NCBI GenBank assembly: GCA_022360055.1
Contig: JAKSDO010000095.1
Coordinates: forward strand, 1-36,974
From: Cytophagales bacterium
GTDB lineage: Bacteria > Bacteroidota > Bacteroidia > Cytophagales > Cyclobacteriaceae
Direction of reading: 5' to 3'
Length of the DNA stretch: 36,974 nt
A program made the translations under genes and the position numbers. Below the pieces are notes generated by a model. It was not told where the DNA came from and made no database searches. It saw only the letters and a program-made list of their open reading frames with translations. Below are positions 15,531 through 24,186 of this stretch, piece after piece (position 1 is the first letter of the stretch; each line of letters begins with the position of its first letter).

Positions 15531-17591
15531 TTAGGGTTCGTCGATTCCCCAGGTATTGTTTGGTTTATCCCCCAATTTGAAGACCAATTCGCCACCGTTT
15601 AAAAGATCGCGATGACTTATCCGGGCGCGGCCGTACGGCGCTCCGTTCAAGGTCGCCGACTGTATGTATACGTTTTCCGATGAAAAGTTCTTACAGGTAA
15701 TTTTGAACGTCTTGCCGTTATCCAGATTTAATCTGACATGTTCGAATATCGGGGCAGTCAGCTCATAGACAGGTTCGCCCACTTTCAAGGGGTACAAGCC
15801 CATAGCCGCAAATACATACCACGCCGACATCGTGGCGTCGTCGTCGTCCATTTCGGGGATAAAGCCCCGGGGTTCGGCCCTATAGGTCTTACCGATAAAC
15901 GGTTGAAGAAATTTATCGTGTGTGCCATACCTGTGCACCATTTTCTTGGTGAGGATGGTGTTCACCCACCTTTGTGCGAGGTATGGCTTCCCGAAATAAT
16001 TAAACAGGAACGGGGCATGAATCGCCGGCTGATTTCCATGGTTGTGAAGGTTATTCTCAAAAAAATATTCGAGCTGGTTTGCCAAAGTATCTTTTCCCCC
16101 GCCTATTTCGATCAATCCTTCAATATCGTACGGGACTGCCCATCGGTATTGCCAAAGCGTACCTTCGTATAATCCGCTTCCGTGTACCGTATCAAAGGTT
16201 TCGGGAACAATCTGCCTGAATTTTGCTTCCCATTCGGTTTTCCAGATGCTGTCGGAAAGTTGCATATATTTACGATGCTTATCTTCCTTTCCCAACGACT
16301 TTGAAATCTCCGCCAACACATGCAGATCGTAAGCAGACTCCATACAACTCCCCGGATCTCCGTAGGGCAAACCTTCCGCTTCTCGTTCCAATTCAGGATA
16401 ACACGCTTCCAAATCAAAATCTTTGACCTCCTTGGATAATGCGTCCGCCAATATCAGGATTGAATGATCGTTCCTGACGGTAGGGGTTGCCCAAAAATAG
16501 TTCGGCTTCCCTGCTTTGTATAATTCGACCTGAGAACGGCAAACGTCTTTAAAAATGCCGGGTTCAAGAATGCTCATCAATGGAAATTTTGTTCTGTAAG
16601 TATCCCAGGTGGACCAGGAACTGTAGTATTTAAACCCATCGGTCTTTTTTATCTCACCGTTCCCGGCAAGGTATCTCCCATCCAATGAAGTCACATCTAC
16701 AGGAGTTAAAAATGTGTTGTACAAGCACCTGTAAAATATGGTTTTGTGTTCTTCGTCCCCTTCGACTTCAATTTTTGACAACTGTTCGGACCAACGAGCA
16801 AAGGCATCTTCCTTGATTTCTTCAAACGTCCGCCTTTCCGCCTGATGCTCTTTTACCGCAGTGGCCCAATCAATGCCGGATATGGCTACCCTTATTTCTA
16901 CGGGATGGCTTGGCGATTCCGCAAAAACAAGGTGAACCAGGTTTGAATCCTTCTTTATATCCTCAAATGCAACATTGGATTTGATGTAGAAGTATTGAAC
17001 AAAATGTTTAATGGCCCCGAGTTTTGAAGCGACTTTCCCGTAAATCTCTCTGTCGGACAACGTGTGACAGCTCGCTTCCTTAAATTCGGTAAACGACGCG
17101 TGCAGGTTCACCACCAATGATGCTTTTGGACTTTCCGGGAAGGTGTACTCCTGAAGCCCGATATTATTTGTGGCCGTCAGACGGACGTGCACGCCATTGT
17201 CAAGCTTTGTTTCATAAAAGCCGGGGATCGCTCTTTCCGATCCTTTGATGATTCTTACTTCATCTTCGTATGAACCGGTGCAAGGTTTAATACTCAAGCT
17301 ACCTCCCTTGCCTCTGCTTCCTACCCCGGAAATCCTGTTGATGCTGATTCCGCTGATGCGGGGTTGTTCGTAATCGTAACCCGCGTGATTTGGCGGGTCA
17401 CTGTCAGGACACAGCTTGACCATGCCGTGCGGGACACAGGCCGCCGGGTCATTTTGCCCGTAGTCTCCTGCCGTCCCGATAAACATATCTACAAAATCTA
17501 TCGGATCCTTTTCCGTTTTTAAGGGGATCGTATTGCATGAAACGATCGGAAATAGGACCGCCAGCAAGTATATGAATCTATATTCAATCAT
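15531..17591 (-). CDS. GH92 alpha-mannosidase-like lipoprotein with Gln at the catalytic acid position
   Basis: The family comprises calcium-dependent inverting exo-alpha-mannosidases. The 686-residue protein has a lipoprotein signal (LLAVLFPIVSC). The N-terminal beta domain carries VDMFIGTAGDYGQ, CVPHGMVKLCPDSD and SGVGSRGKGG. The catalytic (alpha/alpha)6 domain carries SSWSTWDTYRTKFPLMSI and the base-region motif EMDDDDATMSAWYVFAAMG (Asp582-585). In the loop where characterised members have GNEP with the general acid Glu, this protein reads HNHGNQPAIHAPFLFNYFG. The CAG codon (16029-16031) encodes Gln521. The rest of the fold looks intact, so this is a substitution, not decay. A GH92 from Cellulosimicrobium cellulans acting on mannosyl-phosphate bonds is reported to have the same change. 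Its start overlaps the GH28 stop (TAATG). Fold confidence is high; substrate is open. Confidence 0.93.
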   Translation of the reverse strand: MIEYRFIYLLAVLFPIVSCNTIPLKTEKDPIDFVDMFIGTAGDYGQNDPAACVPHGMVKLCPDSDPPNHAGYDYEQPRISGISINRISGVGSRGKGGSLSIKPCTGSYEDEVRIIKGSERAIPGFYETKLDNGVHVRLTATNNIGLQEYTFPESPKASLVVNLHASFTEFKEASCHTLSDREIYGKVASKLGAIKHFVQYFYIKSNVAFEDIKKDSNLVHLVFAESPSHPVEIRVAISGIDWATAVKEHQAERRTFEEIKEDAFARWSEQLSKIEVEGDEEHKTIFYRCLYNTFLTPVDVTSLDGRYLAGNGEIKKTDGFKYYSSWSTWDTYRTKFPLMSILEPGIFKDVCRSQVELYKAGKPNYFWATPTVRNDHSILILADALSKEVKDFDLEACYPELEREAEGLPYGDPGSCMESAYDLHVLAEISKSLGKEDKHRKYMQLSDSIWKTEWEAKFRQIVPETFDTVHGSGLYEGTLWQYRWAVPYDIEGLIEIGGGKDTLANQLEYFFENNLHNHGNQPAIHAPFLFNYFGKPYLAQRWVNTILTKKMVHRYGTHDKFLQPFIGKTYRAEPRGFIPEMDDDDATMSAWYVFAAMGLYPLKVGEPVYELTAPIFEHVRLNLDNGKTFKITCKNFSSENVYIQSATLNGAPYGRARISHRDLLNGGELVFKLGDKPNNTWGIDEP

Positions 17592-19057
17592 TATTCAATT
17601 TCTATATCTGTCGAGTTCTCAAAATATATCGGATCTTTTTTCGCCCCGGGTTCTTTCACACGGATCGACTGAAAGCTAGCCTTGTGAACATCGTCCATTA
17701 CAATTGCCGTCCTGTAATCTTCCTTTTCACATCTCAGCGAAATATTTTTAAACGCGATCCCTTTCACATGCCGGACATAAAATCCCCAGGCAGGAAGTTC
17801 TTTAAACATCGAAAATTCCGGGTATCTACCGGGTAACTCGGGCACTTTATCCAATTCATCCAATCCCACCTTTGCATATTCGGGATTTCCGCCTCCCGGA
17901 TAGTGAATTTCTATATTGTTTAAGCTTATGTTGCAAATTGGAGCATCCGGCAAACCGACAACGGAGGCAGGCGAGATATTGCGGGGTAGATGTTCGACCG
18001 GTCCCTCGTAGCTATATCCCGCATCGGGTTTGGTGGCAGGGACCTCGGCATACACGTTCGAAATGCGGATATTATTCATGCCGCCCTTTTTACCTTTTTG
18101 CCGCTCTCCAATGCGAAGGAATACGACATTCCCGGTATGGACCGCTTTCAGGTGATCAACAACCACATCTTCGACGATGCCGCCATCAACCGCTGCGAAA
18201 GTTATTGCGGAACGGTAGGTGTCGAATACGGTATTGTTTGTAATTTCAATATCCTTAAATCCTCCATGCGAGGCTGTCCCGAATTTAATTCCGCTCGCAC
18301 TTGACCTGATCGTATTGTTCATGATTTTAATATTTTTGCAAAGGAATTCCGGCGCATGTGATTTCAGGCAGATCCCGTCGTCCGAAGCATCGATGTAACA
18401 ATTTGATATGACCACATCTTCGCTGTCTATTACATCCAGCCCATCGTTATTCCAGTAAGTTTTACTGTCTACGGTAATGCCGTCGATAGACAGTTTTTTA
18501 CATTGATCGTAGCCCTGGGTCCAGTTTGCGGGATTTGTAAGCGTAATACCGCTGATGTTGATGTTCGAGCATTTTTTGAACCAGATATTTGTCGGCCGCG
18601 CGCCGGGCCTGTCGTTGTTCAACGGATCTTTAAGTACGCCCCGGTGGACCATGGAGATGATGTTGTTTGCCAGTTGGTAACCTTGCCCGTCTATAACACC
18701 TTTTCCTGTAATCCCGATGTTATCCTGTTCATATGCCATGACCAAAGCCTTGCGGCCATGTTCTTTTTTATAATCGAAAGGATTTACCGAGCCGGTAATG
18801 ACAGCGCCTTCAAGCAAGTGTATGGTTACATTGGATTTTAAGCTGACCGTACCGGTCAGGTACCTCCCGACATAGAATACCAACCTGCCTCCTCCGTTTT
18901 CATGGATGTAGTCGATCGCTTTTTGGATCGAATTTGTGTTTAGTGTGGTCCCGTTTGATTCTATGCCAAAGAAAGAAGCATGGTAATCCTTCGCCCAAAC
19001 GTTTGCGGAACATAAGAACAAAACGGGAATCAGATAAGCTTTAAGCACATCTCTCAT
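17591..19057 (-). CDS. GH28 polygalacturonase-superfamily enzyme (first of two)
   Basis: A secreted beta-helix hydrolase with signal peptide (PVLFLCSANVWA). In 488 residues, the catalytic Asp residues are Asp205 (YWNNDGLDVID) and Asp226/Asp227 (DASDDGICLKS), again with the canonical 21/22 spacing. As in the other GH28 here, the region where polygalacturonases have GHG reads SSASGIKFGTASHGG, without the usual His. FDTYRSAITFAAVDGGIVED and FYVRHVKGIAFKNI follow. The two GH28 proteins have equal length and similar plan but are clearly divergent, so they probably cut different bonds. It is the first enzyme gene after susD (154-base gap) and overlaps GH92 by one base. A rhamnogalacturonan-type or exo-acting role is inferred. 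Confidence 0.9.
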   Translation of the reverse strand: MRDVLKAYLIPVLFLCSANVWAKDYHASFFGIESNGTTLNTNSIQKAIDYIHENGGGRLVFYVGRYLTGTVSLKSNVTIHLLEGAVITGSVNPFDYKKEHGRKALVMAYEQDNIGITGKGVIDGQGYQLANNIISMVHRGVLKDPLNNDRPGARPTNIWFKKCSNINISGITLTNPANWTQGYDQCKKLSIDGITVDSKTYWNNDGLDVIDSEDVVISNCYIDASDDGICLKSHAPEFLCKNIKIMNNTIRSSASGIKFGTASHGGFKDIEITNNTVFDTYRSAITFAAVDGGIVEDVVVDHLKAVHTGNVVFLRIGERQKGKKGGMNNIRISNVYAEVPATKPDAGYSYEGPVEHLPRNISPASVVGLPDAPICNISLNNIEIHYPGGGNPEYAKVGLDELDKVPELPGRYPEFSMFKELPAWGFYVRHVKGIAFKNISLRCEKEDYRTAIVMDDVHKASFQSIRVKEPGAKKDPIYFENSTDIEIE

Positions 19058-19174
19058 ATAAAACTCGAATTACTGATTAGAAATGAATAAGTTAAAGGAA
19101 GGCGAAGCGCTTTAGCTCCACCTGCCTTTCTTCCTCAAGCGAGGATTTTCCTTAGCCCTTTTTATTGTCCGAAG

Positions 19175-19191
19175 GCCCGCCTATAACGGGC
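19175..19191. other. Hairpin between susD and the first enzyme gene (module B)
   Basis: GCCCG and CGGGC pair around a 7-base loop in the 154-base gap between susD and GH28. A longer imperfect pairing (AAAGGCAGG with CCTTCCTTT on the minus strand, about 19086-19130) lies nearer the enzyme gene. Neither has a T-run. These could be RNA processing or stability elements that set susCD expression above that of the enzymes, a common arrangement in such operons. Confidence 0.35.
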
Positions 19192-19211
19192 GTCCTGTCG
19201 GATGGATCGTT

Positions 19212-20672
19212 TTATTGATCCAGGTTCGGGTTGAGCAATACATCCGATTCGGGATATGGTGCGAAATAATCCTCTTTGGTGGGCATACTGACTATTGGCA
19301 ACTCCGAAGGATGGCGGTCGGCCGCTGCTTCTTCGACCCTTTCGAGGCGGACCAAATCGTACCAGGGGGCCATGGCAAATTCGCCGCCGGCAAACTCCCA
19401 CGAACGCTCCAGCACCACCGAATCGCGGAAAGCTTCATTGCTCAGACCTTCTGTCAGGTCGGGCAATCCTGCCCGGTTGCGCACCTGGTTTATCGCATCA
19501 TAGGCCGGAGCATCGGCGGAAGATGCCATCGCCCGTGCCTCGGCATAGATCAGCAGCACATTGGCGTAGCGCAATACCACATTCGTGCGGCCGGATTTCC
19601 ACCCGACATATTCCCATGGTTCGCTCCAGTCAAAGCCTTCCACCTCCCAGTATTTTTTGTAATACGGATGCGCCTGCAAGGTTTCTGTCCAGTCCAAAAC
19701 AGAGCCATCTTCCATTGGAAATTCGGAGGCAAAAGTCGCGTCTTTCCTGGGGCCTGCGGGGAAATCGTTATAAAAATTGATCTCAGCATAATAAACATCC
19801 CAGCCCCCATACTCTTTGGGCTGGGCGCCCAAAGGAGCGCGATAACTCTTCCTGTAATCTACATTGTGGAACAATCCGAATACGATCTCATGATTGTTGT
19901 TGTTTTCGTATTTCCAAAGATCGGCATAATTACTCATCAAATCATATCCATACGTATCCTTTTTGTCGATTACTTCCTTGGCTTTTTCGGCAGCAAGCGC
20001 ATACTTGGATTCGTCTTTTACCGGGTATCCGGCCATGGACAAATAAACATAGGACAACAGTGATTTTGCCGCCCCGCTCGTAAAGCCAATATGCTCTTTC
20101 ACGCCTGACCAGTTTTCGGGCAGCATTAGTTCCGCATTTTTCAAATCCTCTATAATCTGATCGTAAACTTCTTTTGGTGAAGATTTTTCAGCCTCATACG
20201 TAAGCTTGTTTTCCGTGTACAACGGTATTTCGTTCCATATTCGCACAAGGGTAAAGTAACTGTATGCCCTTGCAAAATAAGCCTGGCCAGCAGCCTCCTG
20301 CTTTTCCTGTTCCGTTGCATCGGCTTTTTCATAGTTCAGGATTAAGTCGTTGGAAGCCGTGATTACCTGATACAGCATGGCCCAATATGCCCCGGTCTCT
20401 TTGTTCGCCCCGGTCGGATTAAAAACGTCATATTCCTGAAAGTAATTAAACCTCGAGGCGAGATCCTGACCGCCGAGTGTAGCGGCTGTCACACGGTCAC
20501 TTTGAGCCGTATTTACTATTCTGTGGTATATGCCGGTCACGGCCAAATCGAGCTCTTCCGCATTCTGATAAAATGCTTCCGGAGCAAGCAAACCCCTGCT
20601 TTCCTCTTCTAAAAAATCGGAGCAAGAAAAAAACAAACTCACTACAAACAAGGAATATATGATCTTTTTCAT
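19212..20672 (-). CDS. SusD/RagB-type glycan-binding lipoprotein (module B)
   Basis: The surface glycan-binding partner of the module B SusC. The 486-residue protein has a lipoprotein signal (VVSLFFSC) followed by SDFLEEESRGLLAPEAFYQN, the typical SusD start. AGQAYFARAYSYFTLVRIWN and IPLYTENKLTYEAEKSSPKE follow in the TPR region. The C-terminal block contains NVVLRYANVLLIYAEARAMA, ERSWEFAGGEFAMAPWYDLV and the closing YPESDVLLNPNLDQ. Full length by family standards. It starts 27 bases after the susC stop. The GRTNVVLRYAN region is well conserved with the module A SusD, but the ligand-binding half differs, consistent with different glycans. Confidence 0.96.
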   Translation of the reverse strand: MKKIIYSLFVVSLFFSCSDFLEEESRGLLAPEAFYQNAEELDLAVTGIYHRIVNTAQSDRVTAATLGGQDLASRFNYFQEYDVFNPTGANKETGAYWAMLYQVITASNDLILNYEKADATEQEKQEAAGQAYFARAYSYFTLVRIWNEIPLYTENKLTYEAEKSSPKEVYDQIIEDLKNAELMLPENWSGVKEHIGFTSGAAKSLLSYVYLSMAGYPVKDESKYALAAEKAKEVIDKKDTYGYDLMSNYADLWKYENNNNHEIVFGLFHNVDYRKSYRAPLGAQPKEYGGWDVYYAEINFYNDFPAGPRKDATFASEFPMEDGSVLDWTETLQAHPYYKKYWEVEGFDWSEPWEYVGWKSGRTNVVLRYANVLLIYAEARAMASSADAPAYDAINQVRNRAGLPDLTEGLSNEAFRDSVVLERSWEFAGGEFAMAPWYDLVRLERVEEAAADRHPSELPIVSMPTKEDYFAPYPESDVLLNPNLDQ

Positions 20673-20699
20673 AATGGTATGATTATTTATTATTTCAGT

Positions 20700-23600
20700 T
20701 TAAAAATCAAGTGCGACACCGAGTGTAATTATTTTCGGCAGCGGGTAAACGCCAAAGTCCAATCCCGAATCGGTATCGAGTTCACCTGTGGAAGAAACTT
20801 CCGGGTCGAAGCCCTTATAGTTGGTAAAAGTCAGCAGGTTTTGACCGCTGACCAAAAGTTTAATGTCGCCGATTTTTGCAGCATTCCGCGGAATGGTATA
20901 GGCGAGGCTAACGTTGTTCAGCTTCACGAAGCTGCCATTTTGTATCCACTTCGATGAGTTTAAATAGTCTCTGTTGGTACTGCTTTTGATGTTGGGCCAA
21001 ATGGTGTTTTCATTCTGCGGGGTCCAATAGTCGGCAGCTTCTTTTAGCGTGATCGAGCGTGTATCCCCGGTAATCGTAGCGGCCGAGGCATAGGTCAGGT
21101 TGAGCACATCCCTGCCGTGAACTCCCTGGAGCAAAATATTTAGTTCGAAGTTTTTGTACCTGAATTGACTGTTCAACCCCCATGTAAAATCGGGATTGGC
21201 GTCTCCTATTACCTGATAGTCTGCCGCGCCGATTGTATAATCGCCATCCACATCTTCATATTTCGAATCTCCGGGCTGGCAGCCGTATTTAAGTGCTTCT
21301 TCCTGTTCGGAGGAACTCCAGATCCCCAGAAACTTATACCCCCAAAATGAGCCAAGCGCATAGCCGGGCATAATAACGAACGGACTGGCTTCCATGATCC
21401 CGCTGCCATAGGTGCCTCCGAAGATCCGCTCCTGATCACCGATACTGATCACTTCGTTTTTCAGGGTCGAGAAATTTAGATTGATATCCCAGCTAAAATC
21501 CGCTTTTAAAATCGGGACAATGTTTATGTCAGCCTCAAAACCTTTGTTTTCAATTTCTCCCAGATTTTGCGTAATGCTGGCGTCATCTCCGAAACCACTG
21601 TATGAAGGGATCAGCCTTTCGGTCAACAAATCTGTCGTGTTTTTCCTGAAATATTCAAACGAAAACGACAACCTGTTGTCCATAAAACCGAAATCCAGCC
21701 CTATATTGAACTGCTCGGTTTCTTCCCATTTCAGATTGGTGCTGGCAGGGATACTGGGCGTATATCCGGGGTAATAGGTACTGGTGGTGTAGGAATAGCC
21801 TGCCCCCGCCAAACTCGAAAAGGTGGCATAAGGGTCGATGGCCTGGTTGCCGGTGATCCCCCAGCTTCCCCTTACTTTCAAATTGTCAAATATTCCTAAA
21901 TTCTTGACGAAAGGTTCTTCCGAAGCCCTCCAGCTAAGCGCGAATGACGGGAAATAGCCCCATTTGTTCCCTTCGGCAAATTTCGACGAACCATCGGCCC
22001 TCCAGGTTCCGGTAAAAAAGTATTTTGATTTGTAATTGTAGTTCGCCCTTGTAAAATAGGACAGCAATGACGATTTAATATAGCCGGAACTGATGGTTTG
22101 TGATGTGGCCAGCGATAAATTATTGTACCCGACAGACGAAACGCCAAGGTCTTTCCCAAAAGCTTCAAAATAGTTTGATACAAATTCCGACATTTCATAC
22201 CCTCCGACGGCATTCAGGTTATGGCTATCGTTAAATGTCTTATCGTAAGTAATTGTCCCGGTAACCTGCCAGTTGAGCAAATCATCATACGTCCTTTGAG
22301 CCTCCGTCTGGTTTTCAAGGTATTTGTTTTTAAAACTCCGCTCTTCCAAAGCTCCCTTTTCAGCTCCGGCAATTACGTTTAATGTAAGATCATCAAAAAG
22401 TTCATATCTCAGATTGGCGTTTAATATTACCGACTGGCTTCGCTCATTCTCCAAACTTTCTTTGGCATACAGGTACGGATTCCTGTTTACGGAACCGTAT
22501 TTATCCGTCTGATTGTAAGAACCGTCTTCATTGAAAATAGGTTCGGTGGGCGACCAGATCAGGGTTTCCCAGATTACCGCAGATTTTTTACTCCCCGACG
22601 TGGACAGGTGGGGATTCTTTTTGTCATTTTTTGTGGCATTCATGTTCATTCCCAACGACAACCGATCGTTAATGTCAAAATTAAAATTTCCCCTGAACGA
22701 GTACTTTTTTCGGTAGGTGTTGATAAGTGTCCCTTTCTCATCAATGTAGTTTCCGGAGATATAGTAGTTCATTTTCCCCGTTCCACCGGATACGGAGGCC
22801 TGGTAATTCTGGCTCATTCCGGTCTGGAATAATTCATCCTGCCAATCGGTTCCATAACCATTCCTGAATTTGTCCAAATCTTCCTGGCTAAATGCATCTT
22901 TGTCGTAATAATCGTTTATAAATCCGGCATATTCCTCGGCATTGAGCAGATCGTACCTGTTGCCCATTTGGCTAATGCCAATATTGGAAGATAACTTAAC
23001 CTTTGGGGACTCTGATCTGCCCTCTTTTGTTGTAATCATGATTACCCCGTTGGCTCCTCTTGAACCATATATGGCTGTTGCCGAAGCATCCTTCAATATT
23101 TCTATGGATTCTATATCGAAAATATTTAACATCTCAAAGTCGGTTATGAAGCCGTCGACCACATAAAGCGGATCGTTGCCCCCGGAAATGGAATTGGCGC
23201 CTCTGATGCGGATCTTTGCTGCTTGTCCGGGTGATCCGGAAGAGTTGGAAACAGTAATCCCCGGAGCTCTCCCTTGTAATATCTGTGCAAAATCATTCAT
23301 CGGATGATTTTCAAACGATTCCGACCGGATGGAAGACAAAGCTCCGGTTAAATCACTCTTTTTCGCTGTCCCGTAACCAATTACAACGATCTCCTCCAGG
23401 GCCTTGATATCCGGCACCATTGAAATATTGATCACCTTCTGGAGCGCCACTGTAATTTCTTCCTGTACATACCCTACCGAGCTGAATACCAGAACAGATG
23501 CTTCGCCCTGAACCTCCAGGGAATAATTGCCGTCGACATCTGTGACCGTACCGTGTGAGGTCCCTTTTACGATCACGTTGACCCCCGGAAGGCCCTGGTC

Positions 23601-24047
23601 GTCTTCCGAGGAAGTGACCTTGCCGGTGATGGTCACGCCCTGGATTACGATCTCTATGGATTTATCTTTCGCTTCATTCCGTAAAGGATTTACATTGATG
23701 TTGTTGTTTACCTGTTTGAAACGCAATTTGGCCTGTTTTGAAATCTGCAACAGGATCTCTTCTACGCTCTTCCGCTTTCCGCTAATGGAAAACCTCGTCT
23801 TGCTTTTCGCCACGACGTTGTTGTCGTAGGTAAACTGAAAATCTGTTTTTTGTTCCAGTTCGTCAAAAAGCTGCTCCAGGGAAGCGCCGTTCACATCAAT
23901 ATTGATGACCACGTCCTTTACGCTTACGTATCGCTGGGCATCACTGCTGCTCGCGATGAGCAGGTTCAGGAACAAACACTGAAGGAAAACTCCTATAAAT
24001 GATAATCTCATGGCATACTTTAATAGCCTATGTAATTTTAATTTCAT
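20700..24047 (-). CDS. SusC-type TonB-dependent glycan importer with STN domain (module B)
   Basis: An outer-membrane importer and signal transducer. The 1115-residue protein has a signal peptide (cleaved near ASSSDAQR) and an STN domain at about 50-110 (ELEQKTDFQFTYDNNVV). A carboxypeptidase-regulatory-like domain follows at about 130-210 (GLPGVNVIVKGTSHGTVTDV), then EEIVVIGYGTAKKSDLTGAL, plug (SIEILKDASATAIYGSRGAN) and barrel ending KIITLGVALDF. The N-terminal extension is about three-quarters identical by eye to that of the module A SusC, whereas the barrel is divergent. It is separated from fecR by a strong hairpin and shares a leader block with the other susC. Because the STN domain is present, this transporter should report ligand to the FecR/sigma pair upstream. 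Confidence 0.96.
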   Translation of the reverse strand: MKLKLHRLLKYAMRLSFIGVFLQCLFLNLLIASSSDAQRYVSVKDVVINIDVNGASLEQLFDELEQKTDFQFTYDNNVVAKSKTRFSISGKRKSVEEILLQISKQAKLRFKQVNNNINVNPLRNEAKDKSIEIVIQGVTITGKVTSSEDDQGLPGVNVIVKGTSHGTVTDVDGNYSLEVQGEASVLVFSSVGYVQEEITVALQKVINISMVPDIKALEEIVVIGYGTAKKSDLTGALSSIRSESFENHPMNDFAQILQGRAPGITVSNSSGSPGQAAKIRIRGANSISGGNDPLYVVDGFITDFEMLNIFDIESIEILKDASATAIYGSRGANGVIMITTKEGRSESPKVKLSSNIGISQMGNRYDLLNAEEYAGFINDYYDKDAFSQEDLDKFRNGYGTDWQDELFQTGMSQNYQASVSGGTGKMNYYISGNYIDEKGTLINTYRKKYSFRGNFNFDINDRLSLGMNMNATKNDKKNPHLSTSGSKKSAVIWETLIWSPTEPIFNEDGSYNQTDKYGSVNRNPYLYAKESLENERSQSVILNANLRYELFDDLTLNVIAGAEKGALEERSFKNKYLENQTEAQRTYDDLLNWQVTGTITYDKTFNDSHNLNAVGGYEMSEFVSNYFEAFGKDLGVSSVGYNNLSLATSQTISSGYIKSSLLSYFTRANYNYKSKYFFTGTWRADGSSKFAEGNKWGYFPSFALSWRASEEPFVKNLGIFDNLKVRGSWGITGNQAIDPYATFSSLAGAGYSYTTSTYYPGYTPSIPASTNLKWEETEQFNIGLDFGFMDNRLSFSFEYFRKNTTDLLTERLIPSYSGFGDDASITQNLGEIENKGFEADINIVPILKADFSWDINLNFSTLKNEVISIGDQERIFGGTYGSGIMEASPFVIMPGYALGSFWGYKFLGIWSSSEQEEALKYGCQPGDSKYEDVDGDYTIGAADYQVIGDANPDFTWGLNSQFRYKNFELNILLQGVHGRDVLNLTYASAATITGDTRSITLKEAADYWTPQNENTIWPNIKSSTNRDYLNSSKWIQNGSFVKLNNVSLAYTIPRNAAKIGDIKLLVSGQNLLTFTNYKGFDPEVSSTGELDTDSGLDFGVYPLPKIITLGVALDF

Positions 24048-24076
24048 AACTTTAATCGATTATTAATAATACAATA

Positions 24077-24098
24077 ATTAAGTGCATTGCCCGGGTGT
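24077..24098 (-). promoter_or_regulatory. Leader block shared by both susC genes (copy B)
   Basis: Seventeen of 22 bases match 8102-8123 without gaps, with the plus-strand ends ATTAA and CGGGTGT conserved. It ends 29 bases before the susC ATG. Here TTGCCCG (24087-24093) and CGGGCAA (24107-24113) form a 7-base-pair hairpin overlapping the block. A role as ECF promoter or as a structured leader is inferred from conservation and position only. Confidence 0.45.
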
Positions 24099-24124
24099 AT
24101 CGATGTCGGGCAACGCCAGTGGCA

Positions 24125-24162
24125 GACCGATAATAATTCCCCAATTATTATCGGTCTTTTTT
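24125..24162 (+). terminator. Strong intrinsic terminator between susC and fecR, plus-strand orientation
   Basis: GACCGATAATAATT and AATTATTATCGGTC form a perfect 14-base-pair stem with a CCCC loop, followed by TTTTTT on the plus strand. All nearby genes are on the minus strand, where the stem is followed by TGCC and not by a T-run. As a canonical terminator it therefore points against the operon and could end an antisense transcript from the susC 5' end. On the minus strand it is still a very stable stem that may protect or end the sigma-fecR mRNA. Confidence 0.7.
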
Positions 24163-24186
24163 CTATGTGTCGGGTCTTTTCATATA

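Noticed and set aside
19215-20063. Long plus-strand open frame (282 codons) opposite the module B susD
   Set aside because: It lies wholly inside a gene with strong family motifs and has no recognisable domain or start signal. It is an antisense shadow of a GC-richer coding strand.
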